Source: JALORV01 sp963712485 (GTDB lineage Bacteria; Pseudomonadota; Gammaproteobacteria; Burkholderiales; Burkholderiaceae_F). From it: DNA of 64,000 nucleotides. The notes below the pieces were generated by a model that saw only the letters and a program-made list of their open reading frames with translations, searched no databases and was not told the origin of the DNA. Shown here in pieces: positions 55,387 to 63,273 of this stretch (positions within the stretch are counted from its first letter, which is position 1; every line of letters begins with the position of its first letter). The translations under genes were made by a program, and so were the position numbers. The DNA lies in the NCBI GenBank assembly GCA_963712485.1, contig CAVQID010000011.1:93013-157012 (forward strand), given 5' to 3'.

Positions 55387-56511
55387 ACGACGGGATCACC
55401 GTCAGGGCGGTGACGTCGTGGCGGGATCGAAGGCGCTTTCAGCGGCTCCCGTGGACGATCTACGAGAACGACCCGAACTGGGTGCCGCCGATCCTCTCGC
55501 AGGAGCGACAGCTGCTGGGCTGGGGGCGGCACCCGTTTTTCGACCACGCGGAGATGGTGACGCTGCTTGCCGAACGGGATGGCAAGGTCGCCGGACGCAT
55601 CGCGGTATTCGTCAACGACATCCACAACGCAAAATACGACGAGAAGCGCGGATTCTTCGGCTTCTTCGAATGCGTCGACGATGTCGCGGTCGCGCGCGCG
55701 CTCTTCGATGCGGGCCGTGCCTGGCTCCTGCAACGCGGGATGACCGCCTGGCGGGGACCGGTGAATCCGTCGCTCAACTACACCTGCGGCCTGCTGATCG
55801 ACGGATTCGGGAGCCCGCCGGTGTTCCTGACGACCTACAACCCTCGTTACTACGGAGCGCTGATCGAGGCGTGCGGATTCACCAAGGCCCATGACCTGTA
55901 CGCGTACGAGATGGATGTCGCGCTCCTCGCGAATCTGGTCGATCGCTACAAGCCTGCAGTCATGTCGGCGCTCGACGGCGACGACCTCGTGGTGCGCCGC
56001 TTCGACCGGTCGCGCCTCGCCGCGGAGATCAGGACCTTCCTTGATATCTACAACCGCGCGCTCGACGGCACGTGGGGCTTTACCCCGCTACAGCAGGGCG
56101 AAGCTGACGCACATCGCCGCCGAGTTGGGGCACATCATCGCGCCGGAATTCGCGGCTTTCGCAATGGTAGACGGCAAGACCGTCGGCGCCGTGCTGGCAC
56201 TGCTCGACTACAACCAGATCATCCGCAAGCTCGACGGCCGATTGTTTCCGTTCGGCATATTCAGACTCATATGGGGGCGCAAGCGAATCAACATCGCGCG
56301 GGCGATGGCCGTGATCATGGTGCCCGGGTACCAGCAATCGGGCTTCGGCATCGTGCTGCTGGATCGCCTCGTCGAAGCGGCCAAGCCGTGGGGTCTCAAG
56401 GGCTGGGAGTTTTCGTGGGTGCTCGAGAGCAACGACAAGTCGCGCGGGTCGCTGAAACGAGCGGGAACGAAGCTGACCAAGACCTGGCGCATTTACGACC
56501 GGGCGCTGTGA
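55383..56511 (+). CDS. GNAT-like acyltransferase resembling bacterial ceramide synthase (apparent frameshift)
   Basis: About 375 residues from GTG 55383 (overlap GTGA with the preceding gene). The opening FQRLPWTIYENDPNWVPPIL followed by HPFFDHAEMVTLLAERDGKV and GRIAVFVNDIHN is characteristic of the large hypothetical GNAT-like family that includes the Caulobacter ceramide synthase bCerS. WRGPVNPSLNYTCGLLIDGF and TTYNPRYYGALIEACGF follow. The frame breaks in CAGGGCGAAG near 56097; removing one G gives QQAKLTHIAAELGHIIAPEF and a GNAT-like C-terminal half ending at 56511. Predicted to N-acylate the sphingoid base; this rests on family resemblance and context. Confidence 0.75.
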
Positions 56512-56544
56512 GGGCCCGGCAGCCCAGGCCGGACCGACAGCCCT

Positions 56545-56563
56545 GTCGAACGTGACGTTCGAC
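56545..56563. terminator. Bidirectional hairpin between the GNAT-like and SDR genes
   Basis: GTCGAACGT-G-ACGTTCGAC is a perfect 9-bp inverted repeat with a single-base centre in the 76-bp gap between convergent genes. It lacks a T tract, so it may be a structural terminator or recombination-type palindrome. Confidence 0.45.
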
Positions 56564-56587
56564 GGCTGCAACACAACGGAGGTTCAC

Positions 56588-57649
56588 TCAAAGCCAGTGC
56601 GCGTCGCGGTACCACTGCGCGGTTTCACGCAGTCGATCAGCGAGTGGGGCCGCGGGCGACCAGCCCAGTTGCTGCCGGGCTTTCGCCGACGAGCACGTCC
56701 ACGAACCTGCGAGTACGTCGCGGAACTTGTCGCGTGCCGACCCACCCGGAGCGCCGGCGGATCCGCGACATGACGTCACCGAAGTGGCCAATCGTCCGCA
56801 TCGACCATCCCGGCAGACGGAGTATGCGGGGCTGCGGCTTCCCGAGCGCGCGCGCGATCGCCATGCCGAGTTCGATGTACGAAACATCCTCGGCAGCGGC
56901 GAAGTAAATGCCGTGTCCCGGGACGCCGGGCACCAGCCGCTCGCCCTTTTCCGCCGCGAGCAATAGGCACTCGACGAGATCCGCCACGGCGACGAGCGAG
57001 ACGCGGCGGTCGTCGGACCCGACGACGACATGCGTGCCCAATCGAGCGATCGGCCTGAATACCTCGTACAGCCCTCGGTCCCCTGCGCCGAACACGATGC
57101 AGGGCCGCACCACCGTGATGGGCAACGCATCGGCGTACCTCAGGGCCACCTGCTCACCGGCGAACTTGCTGCGACCGTAATAGCGAGACCGGCACCGGCG
57201 GATCGCTCTCGACGATCGGTCTTCCCCTCGAGGGCCCCGCCGCCGCGAGCGACGAAACCAGCACGAGGACCGGACGGATCAGGCTGTTCGGTACACGCCT
57301 CCGCAACCGCGTCGACACCTCCTGCGTTCACCCGCATGAAGTCTCCCGGGTCCATTGCCCGGACCAGTCCGGCAAGGTGGAACACAAAGCGGGCATTCGA
57401 CGACGCAATGGCGCGCGCGACCCCTGCGCGGTCAGCGATATCGCAGGCAATGAGTTGGACGCCGGCCAACCGCAGGTCGTCGACACGCGAGGTCGCACGC
57501 ACCGCGCAGGACACACGGCAGCCAAGCGCTGTCAGCCGACGGACAAGGTGTCCGCCGATGAAGCCGCTGGCGCCGGTGACCAGAACGGATTGGCCAGCCG
57601 TAAACGGAGCCGGCGCGTGGCGGCCCACCGAGACTTCATCTGCAAACAT
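56588..57649 (-). CDS. NAD-dependent epimerase/SDR resembling ceramide reductase (three apparent frameshifts)
   Basis: About 352 residues from 57649 after removing one base at each of three breaks (near 57278, 57187 and 56728). The N-terminal Rossmann motif is VLVTGASGFIGGHLVRRL; the active site is VSSLAAAG followed by YYGRSKFAGEQVAL (Tyr-x-x-x-Lys), and VVRPCIVFGAGDRGLY is also typical. The C-terminal AGSWTCSSAKARQQLGW closes the extended SDR fold. In Caulobacter an enzyme of this class (CerR) reduces the 3-keto group of the ceramide precursor. Convergent with the GNAT-like gene; this role is inferred from context. Confidence 0.8.
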
Positions 57650-57826
57650 GTGCTAGCGGCCGCGTTCCGGCGGCTCCAGATATCGAAGAGTACCCGGGTT
57701 ACCGTGAACATCGCGGGCCAAACAATCGAGTCAATGTCCGCCTTCGACGGGGGCGACAGGGACCGAGGGAGTCGAGCGCTATTCCTTGGTCGCGCAGGAA
57801 ATTGAAACCACAACGGACCGGGCAAT

Positions 57827-57845
57827 GTGCGCCTGCGCACAGACC
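57827..57845 (+). promoter_or_regulatory. Shared palindromic operator, copy 7
   Basis: GTGCGCCTGCGCACAGACC: perfect arms GTGCGC and GCGCAC around CT, then AGACC, the best palindrome of the set. It is 79 bp upstream of the GlsB-type gene in the same orientation. Confidence 0.65.
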
Positions 57846-57923
57846 ACACACGGCATCGGAGACGATGATGAACTTTCCGTCCTGCTGTACAGGACGGCAC
57901 CATCCATCCTGGAGAATGTCTCT

Positions 57924-58193
57924 ATGAACTTCATCATCTGGCTGGCTGTCGGCGGCATCATCGGCTGGGTCGCCAGCATCTTCATGAAGACCGACGGCCA
58001 GCAAGGAATCATCCTGAACGTCGTCGTCGGCATCGTGGGCGCCATGCTTGCTGGCTGGTTCCTCAGCCCCCTGGTTGGCGTGGGCACGATCAATCAAAGT
58101 AACTTCAGCTTGCCCGCCTTGATCGTATCGTTCGTGGGCGCGGTCATGCTGCTCGCGCTGATGGGCGTACTACGGCGCGGCAGCACTCGCTGA
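57924..58193 (+). CDS. GlsB/YeaQ/YmgE-family membrane stress protein
   Basis: An 89-residue protein starting at ATG 57924 with GGAG upstream. The first half, MNFIIWLAVGGIIGWVASIF followed by QQGIILNVVVGIVGAMLAGW, is the transglycosylase-associated (GlsB) signature with glycine-rich helices; a third helix follows near 65-83. Members are envelope stress proteins of unclear mechanism. The best copy of the shared operator precedes the gene. Confidence 0.95.
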   Translation: MNFIIWLAVGGIIGWVASIFMKTDGQQGIILNVVVGIVGAMLAGWFLSPLVGVGTINQSNFSLPALIVSFVGAVMLLALMGVLRRGSTR

Positions 58194-58306
58194 CCTGGTT
58201 CGCAGAACTCCAACTCGAGCGTTCGGGGTTCGCCGGTGTCACAGGCCGGAATCGCCGGACGACAGATCCGCGGTGGGCGGTTCCCATTTATCTTCGGAGA
58301 AGATCA

Positions 58307-58822
58307 ATGATTCGCATGAAGCATTCCTTTGCAGTAATCGGCCTGGCCTTGCTTGGCCCCGCACTTGCACAGACGCCGCCGGCATCCACCGCGGCTGTTC
58401 CCGATCTACAGCAGCAGGTCACTGACATCAAATCGGTGCTCCCGAAGTTCGCCATTCCGATGCGCGAGGTCGGTGATCGCTTCCAGAACATGTACTTCGC
58501 AGCGCAGGGCGGCAACTGGGCGCTTGCCTCATACATGTCCAAGTACATGAATGGCGCGATGACTCCTGCGAAGGTCACCAAGCCGGCGGAGTACAAGACA
58601 TGGGCTTCGTTCTATACCGGCGCGTGGCAACCCGTCGAGAAGGCCATCAACGCAAAGGACGTCAAGGCGTTCGACAAGGCCTACAAGGACGTCATTGTCG
58701 GCTGCAACGGGTGCCATCAGGCCATGGGCTATGGCTTCATTGAAGTTACGCATCTGAAGGCGCCGGTCGACCCTGGCATCAACTACAAGAAGCCGTCGAA
58801 TCCCGGTGACGTCCCTGCCTGA
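58307..58822 (+). CDS. Periplasmic c-type cytochrome-like protein (one CxxCH)
   Basis: A 171-residue protein with a signal peptide (MIRMKHSFAVIGLALLGPAL, cleavage near LAQTPP) and GGAGAAG upstream of the start. The mature part is helical, with MYFAAQGGNWALASYMSKYM and a single heme-binding site CNGCHQAMGYG near residue 134, close to the C-terminus as in class II cytochromes c prime. It ends with a VTHLKAPVDPGINYKKPSNP segment. It probably transfers electrons or binds small ligands such as NO; this is not proven. Confidence 0.82.
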   Translation: MIRMKHSFAVIGLALLGPALAQTPPASTAAVPDLQQQVTDIKSVLPKFAIPMREVGDRFQNMYFAAQGGNWALASYMSKYMNGAMTPAKVTKPAEYKTWASFYTGAWQPVEKAINAKDVKAFDKAYKDVIVGCNGCHQAMGYGFIEVTHLKAPVDPGINYKKPSNPGDVPA

Positions 58823-58956
58823 TCCCTGCGAGACTCGGGCCGGTATTGGTTAAGCGAGTAGGGGCAGACCGGGACAGGCTGTCCCGACGGCCTTCTTGCC
58901 AGCGACGCTCCCTGAGGAACTCCAACGGCGTCTTGATTTGCTGCTAGGGTCACACA

Positions 58957-59943
58957 ATGAAGTCCGGTCCGGTCGAAGAACGCGAACCCAACGAGGCGGC
59001 CCTGGTCGCCGAGATGATCGCGATCCTGCGTCGCAAGATGGCGCGGGACTATGCCAAGGGCGGCACGCTGCGCGACGCCCACCCGAAGACGCTCGGCCTG
59101 TTGCGCGGCCGCTTCCGGATCGAGTCCAACCTGCCCAAGGCGCTTCGAGTGGGGCTATTCGAAAAGCCGGGTAGCTTCGATTGTTGGGTGCGCTTTTCCA
59201 ATTCCAGCGGCAAGGTCCAGTCCGATGCGGTGCCGGATGCGCGCGGTGTCGCGATCAAGTTACTGGCGCCACGCGGCAAGGGTTCCGCTGCCGGCGCGGA
59301 GCTCGGTCAGGACTTCGTGCTGCTGGACACACCGGTGATGCCGCTGGGCACAGTGGCGCTGTTTCGCGATGCGGTCTACTACACGATTGAAAGCTCGCCG
59401 TTGCTGCTGGCCGCCAAGTTCGCGCTCACCGGCCACGCTGGGGTGCTGCTGGGCTTGCTGATGCTGCGCGGCAATCCGAGTTCGCCGCTGGACATCCGCT
59501 ACTGGAGCACCACGCCCTACCGCTTTGGCCCCGACCGTGCGGTGAAGTACTCGCTGCTGCCCACCTCCAGACACAGGAGCGACAAGCCCGAAACCTTGGG
59601 CGAGTCCTACCTGAGCGACGCAATGCAGGACCATCTGGATGGGCATGAGGCGAGCTTCGACTTTTGCGTGCAGCTGCAAGAACCCGGCATGCCGATCGAG
59701 GACGCCAGCCAACGCTGGGACGAGGCGAAGTCACCCTTCCTCAAAGTGGCCACCCTGCGGTTGCCCATGCAGAGATTTCGCAACGACAAGCGCGCTCAGC
59801 AAGCCGAGGCGCTGTCGTTCTCACCCGCGCATGCCCTGCCGGCGCACGCCCCGCTGGGCGGACTGAACCGCGCGCGCAGCAAGATTTACACGGCGCTCTC
59901 CAGGTTCAGGCACAAGCGTGACAAGCGAGACGAGCAGGCCTGA
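58957..59943 (+). CDS. Catalase-superfamily protein (small SrpA-like)
   Basis: A 328-residue protein starting MKSGPVEEREPNEAALVAEM. The core follows the catalase fold: RGRFRIESNLPKALRVGLFE, FDCWVRFSNSSGK, PDARGVAIKLLAPRG, QDFVLLDTPVMPLG. The PFLKVATLRLPMQRF segment and LSFSPAHALPAHAPLGGLNR near the end match the branch annotated as catalase family or allene-oxide-synthase-like peroxidase. It is shorter than true catalase. Heme binding is expected, but activity may be peroxidation of lipids rather than peroxide dismutation. Confidence 0.85.
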   Translation: MKSGPVEEREPNEAALVAEMIAILRRKMARDYAKGGTLRDAHPKTLGLLRGRFRIESNLPKALRVGLFEKPGSFDCWVRFSNSSGKVQSDAVPDARGVAIKLLAPRGKGSAAGAELGQDFVLLDTPVMPLGTVALFRDAVYYTIESSPLLLAAKFALTGHAGVLLGLLMLRGNPSSPLDIRYWSTTPYRFGPDRAVKYSLLPTSRHRSDKPETLGESYLSDAMQDHLDGHEASFDFCVQLQEPGMPIEDASQRWDEAKSPFLKVATLRLPMQRFRNDKRAQQAEALSFSPAHALPAHAPLGGLNRARSKIYTALSRFRHKRDKRDEQA

Positions 59944-60004
59944 GGCACCGTCTCGATTGACTGGGCTGCACGCCGGCGAAGGGTGCCAACCAGCATCGAC
60001 CTAA

Positions 60005-60463
60005 TTACTTGGTCGGCGCTTTTTCGAGCGCTCGGTCAACCGGGACGTCAAAGCTGAACACGATCTTGGCGCGCCTGCTTTCGGCGATGTCGACACTCTG
60101 TTGCTGTTTCTTCCCTTGGAGCGTGGCCTCTACGTTGTACTTTCCCGAGGCCAGGTCGACCAACAGGTAAGGCGCATCCAGCTGCGTGTCGAGAACCATT
60201 TTTCCCCGCGCATCCTGGATCGTGACGTGCGAATCGGCCAGGTACGCGCCCGATCTTGCCGCCACGGTGATCGACAACGTGAAATCGCGAGCCATTGATT
60301 TCATTTGCTCGGATTCGTCAAGACCGATGCCACCGGCGATAAAGCGGCGGTCCTGTGCTGTGCGTCCCTCCTGAACCGACTGGGCAGCGGCATATGGCGT
60401 CGAGACCGTAAACGCAGCAGCAATACTCAGAATTAGCAATCTGCCTAGCAAGGATTCGTTCAT
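60005..60463 (-). CDS. Secreted protein with carboxypeptidase-regulatory-like domain
   Basis: A 152-residue protein starting at 60463 (MNESLLGRLLILSIAAAFTV) with CAGAGG upstream, and a signal peptide ending near AAAQ. The mature part has a short linker and then a beta-sandwich-like stretch: DFTLSITVAARSGAYLADSH, VTIQDARGKMVLDTQLDAPY and LLVDLASGKYNVEATLQGKK, typical of CarboxypepD_reg-like Ig folds. It is probably a periplasmic protein of unknown function. Confidence 0.7.
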   Translation of the reverse strand: MNESLLGRLLILSIAAAFTVSTPYAAAQSVQEGRTAQDRRFIAGGIGLDESEQMKSMARDFTLSITVAARSGAYLADSHVTIQDARGKMVLDTQLDAPYLLVDLASGKYNVEATLQGKKQQQSVDIAESRRAKIVFSFDVPVDRALEKAPTK

Positions 60464-60637
60464 GGTCACCTCTGTTGGGTCATGGAAGGGCAGCAGGTAG
60501 CGCTCCCGGTTCGCCTTCGCGTCATTGATGGGCCGGTCCGAGCCGTACGCAAGCGCGCGCCCACGACTCCTATCAAGCAAATCTGGCAATCGAGCAGCGG
60601 CTCGAGTCGCTGCGGAAAGCGGTCGAGCCCTACGGCC

Positions 60638-61033
60638 TTACTTCAACTGAGCGCGCAACTCTCCGCCCGGATTCGCGGCACTGTGCACGTTGAAATAGAG
60701 GTCGCCGGCCTTGAACGCTTTCATCTGATCCGCGTCGAGTTTCGCTCCGCTGGGCGCCTTGTACACGTCACCGTCTTTGGTGAATGGCACGACTACCGGC
60801 CCATTCTTGCCGGCTGCTCCCATGTGGATGTGCGCCGCCGTCCCTTGTATGCCCTTGGTCATGACACTGCCGGACACCGAGCCGTCATCGCCAACCGAGA
60901 TCTTGCCTTCGCCACTCGCGGACGTGGTCACCGGCGGCACCTCGTTCGCGCCGGAAAGCTTGAGCATCACATCGGCGCCGAACGCTGTACCACTGCCGAA
61001 AGCACCGATCGAGACGATCGCGGCTGCAAACAT
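60638..61033 (-). CDS. CHRD-domain secreted protein
   Basis: A 131-residue protein with a weak signal peptide (MFAAAIVSIGAFGSGTAFGA); it lacks a basic N-terminus, so the real start may lie a little upstream. The mature domain has the CHRD pattern: VMLKLSGANEVPPVTTSASG, GTAAHIHMGAAGKNGPVVVP and LYFNVHSAANPGGELRAQLK. CHRD domains are extracellular or periplasmic modules found in chordin and in many bacterial secreted proteins; their bacterial role is unknown. Confidence 0.85.
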   Translation of the reverse strand: MFAAAIVSIGAFGSGTAFGADVMLKLSGANEVPPVTTSASGEGKISVGDDGSVSGSVMTKGIQGTAAHIHMGAAGKNGPVVVPFTKDGDVYKAPSGAKLDADQMKAFKAGDLYFNVHSAANPGGELRAQLK

Positions 61034-61526
61034 GTGATTTCCTGATTCGATTCATTCATTTCTCCTGGGAAGGTAAGTGGAGGGCCTGCTCATTTGGCGA
61101 AAGCCGTACCGGCATCGGTTCGTTAGGCGACAGGTCAAGGCACGTGCCGCTTTGCGCTGACAATGGTGCCGTCGGCAACCGGAAAAGAACTACCAAGTTT
61201 CAACTTCTAGACGATGCCGGGCGTGATGTCTGTTCGACAGCGCACATACCGGTCGACCTCGTGGCCACGGTGTGACGATTCCCTGCATGAGAAAGCTCAT
61301 CGGGCGAAGGCGTCCAGGAAATCTCCCAAGGAGTTCCGATACGGCGCATGGACGCGTTTCCTGAGCGAAGAAACCGACGTCAACGTATGCGTCAGCCGCT
61401 TACCGAAGTGCAGCCGAGGGCCAGTCGGCTGCACGCGATGCCAGACCGCGCCTATGTTCATGGAAGTTCTATGCTCAAGGCTGAGGGGAACTCTTATGCA
61501 AAGATGATTCAGAAGTCACGGATCAG
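61034..61526. other. Intergenic region with degenerate operator-like sites
   Basis: No gene is supported in these 493 bp. TGTTCGACAGCGCACATACC at 61231-61250 resembles the shared operator but has TACC where the others have GACC. GTTCGTTAGGCGACAGGTC at 61118 is a weaker match. Base composition becomes more AT-rich toward 61500. Confidence 0.4.
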
Positions 61527-62414
61527 TCAACAAGCGGATTCGCGAAACAGCACAACTCCCTTCTCAGTTCCCTTGGCTTTATACATTGCCGTATCGGCAT
61601 TTTTGAAAAGGATGTCAGCCGTTTCTCCATCTGCGGGATATATGGCAATACCGATACTGGCTCTTATAGAAAGAACAGTCCCATCAAACTCGCAGGCCTC
61701 GGCAATCCGATTAACCATCTTCTCTGCAAGGCGAGTCACATCGGCTTCTTGCTTGACTTCCAATAACAGGCACACAAACTCGTCGCCTCCCCAGCGACTG
61801 ACCGTGTCTTCATCGCGGACAAAAGACTGTAAACGGTTTGCCACCATGAGCAGCACCTTGTCTCCCAGATCATGACCATAAGAGTCGTTAATGCTCTTGA
61901 ATTTGTCGATGTCAATAAACAGGACGGCGAGCCCCCAACCGTGCCGTTTTGCCTGGATCAACCCCTGGTCGAGATGCTGTTCAAATGACACACGATTCGG
62001 AAGGCCTGTGAGTGCATCCTGAAGCGAAAATTTTCGTGTTTCTTCCTCTTTGGCCTGGGATTTCGATAAATCGTCGCGCACTTCGGCCAGATCGGTCTTC
62101 GTGTCGGCGAGTTCGGATTCGATGACTACTCGTTCAGCCACCTCTTTGGCAAGTTCGATGTTAACCTGATGCAAATCGTCTGCGGCTTTCGCCACTTTGT
62201 GCTCGACATCTTCGTTCTGAGTGATGGCCTCTTCGATGGTCTGAACAGGGATATTGTCTTTTACCCCTTGTTTTAGAACTTCATTTATCGAAGTGAGTTC
62301 ACTTGCAGCATGCTGGACGTTCTTTTTGATCTCCTTGTTTTTGTCAAGCACACGTGTAAGCGAAACACTCTTGGCGGGCACGGGTTTTTCAGAATCCTTT
62401 GATCTTGATTTCAT
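61527..62414 (-). CDS. Diguanylate cyclase with long N-terminal coiled coil, AT-richer than neighbours
   Basis: A 295-residue cytoplasmic protein. Residues 1-125 are charged coiled-coil helices (NKEIKKNVQHAASELTSINE, ESELADTKTDLAEVRDDLSK). The GGDEF domain follows: LQDALTGLPNRVSFEQHLDQ, LFIDIDKFKSINDSYGHDLG, and intact GGDEF in SRWGGDEFVCLL. RDED five residues upstream supplies an RxxD inhibitory site. Codon use is visibly AT-richer than in all surrounding genes (many TTT, AAA, ATA and TTA codons), suggesting recent acquisition. The start is two bases from the divergent amidohydrolase frame. Confidence 0.93.
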   Translation of the reverse strand: MKSRSKDSEKPVPAKSVSLTRVLDKNKEIKKNVQHAASELTSINEVLKQGVKDNIPVQTIEEAITQNEDVEHKVAKAADDLHQVNIELAKEVAERVVIESELADTKTDLAEVRDDLSKSQAKEEETRKFSLQDALTGLPNRVSFEQHLDQGLIQAKRHGWGLAVLFIDIDKFKSINDSYGHDLGDKVLLMVANRLQSFVRDEDTVSRWGGDEFVCLLLEVKQEADVTRLAEKMVNRIAEACEFDGTVLSIRASIGIAIYPADGETADILFKNADTAMYKAKGTEKGVVLFRESAC

Positions 62415-62416
62415 AA

Positions 62417-63244
62417 ATGTTCTCTATCGCAGAGCGCAGGCACCAAACCGCTGCTGATGGCACCGGCAGCAGGAGAAAGAGCGTCCACTCTTCGGGCATT
62501 TTCACCGCGGCCGAATGTGTCCGCGAGGGGTCGAGGAATTTTCTCGTCATCACCTGCGAACATGCCGGACGTGAAGTCCCACAAGCCTATGCCGCGCTTT
62601 TCTCGGGCAGGGAGGCATTGCTGGCGAGCCATCGCGGCTGGGACGCAGGAGCACTCGAACTGGGCCGTCAGTTGGCCGACGCGTTCGGTGCACCGCGGTA
62701 TTTCGCCAGCACGACGAGGCTGCTGGTCGATCTGAACCGGTCGATCGGACATCGGCAACTGTTCTCGGAGGTCACGCGCGCACTGCCGCGAGTTCGCCGC
62801 CAGGACATCGTCGATCGCTACTACCGGCCGCATCGCCAGGCGATCGAAGGTGAAATCGCGCGACATATTGCGCAGGGCCACCGGGTGATCCACGTTGCGT
62901 CGCACAGCTTCACGCCCATGCTCGACGGCGTGCCGAGGCAAGCCGATGTCGCCTGGCTCTATGACCCGCGGCGTCCCGGTGAGGCGGCCTTCGCGCGAGC
63001 CTGGATGCTGGCGCTCGCAAAGCTGGCACCCGAGCTGAGTCTTCGAAGAAACTACCCGTACCAGGGGCGCGCCGACGGACTCACGGCATCGCTGCGCAAG
63101 CACCATACGGATGCGGACTATGTGGGCATCGAGCTCGAGGTCAATCAGCGCTTCGTCGATCAGGGCGGCGCCGCCTGGGAACGGCTGAGGACGATGCTCG
63201 TCGATTCTCTGAAGATGGCGCTTGCCGCCATTGCGAAACGCTGA
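62417..63244 (+). CDS. N-formylglutamate amidohydrolase-like protein
   Basis: Up to 275 residues. The ATG at 62417 is only two bases from the divergent GGDEF start and has no ribosome site, and the first 40 residues look non-conserved, so the true start is probably downstream. The conserved core begins FLVITCEHAGREVPQAYAAL and includes SHRGWDAGALELGRQLADAF, RLLVDLNRSIGHRQLFSEV, VIHVASHSFTPML and YPYQGRADGLTASLRKHH, with VGIELEVNQRFVD near the end. These match the FGase family of HutG-type N-formyl amidohydrolases. The substrate may differ from N-formylglutamate as there are no hut genes nearby. Confidence 0.85.
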   Translation: MFSIAERRHQTAADGTGSRRKSVHSSGIFTAAECVREGSRNFLVITCEHAGREVPQAYAALFSGREALLASHRGWDAGALELGRQLADAFGAPRYFASTTRLLVDLNRSIGHRQLFSEVTRALPRVRRQDIVDRYYRPHRQAIEGEIARHIAQGHRVIHVASHSFTPMLDGVPRQADVAWLYDPRRPGEAAFARAWMLALAKLAPELSLRRNYPYQGRADGLTASLRKHHTDADYVGIELEVNQRFVDQGGAAWERLRTMLVDSLKMALAAIAKR

Positions 63245-63273
63245 GGCCTCCTGCGCACGCGGCGTCGCGAGAT

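Noticed and set aside
54804..56555. A single 583-codon frame spanning the GT-B-like and GNAT-like genes.
   Set aside because: Its first 190 codons are out of frame with the GT-B-like gene; the real genes overlap by four bases at 55383.
14237..57280. Programmed ribosomal frameshifting as explanation for the split genes.
   Set aside because: The breaks occur in many unrelated genes, several more than once per gene, without slippery heptamers or conserved downstream structures; sequence error fits better.
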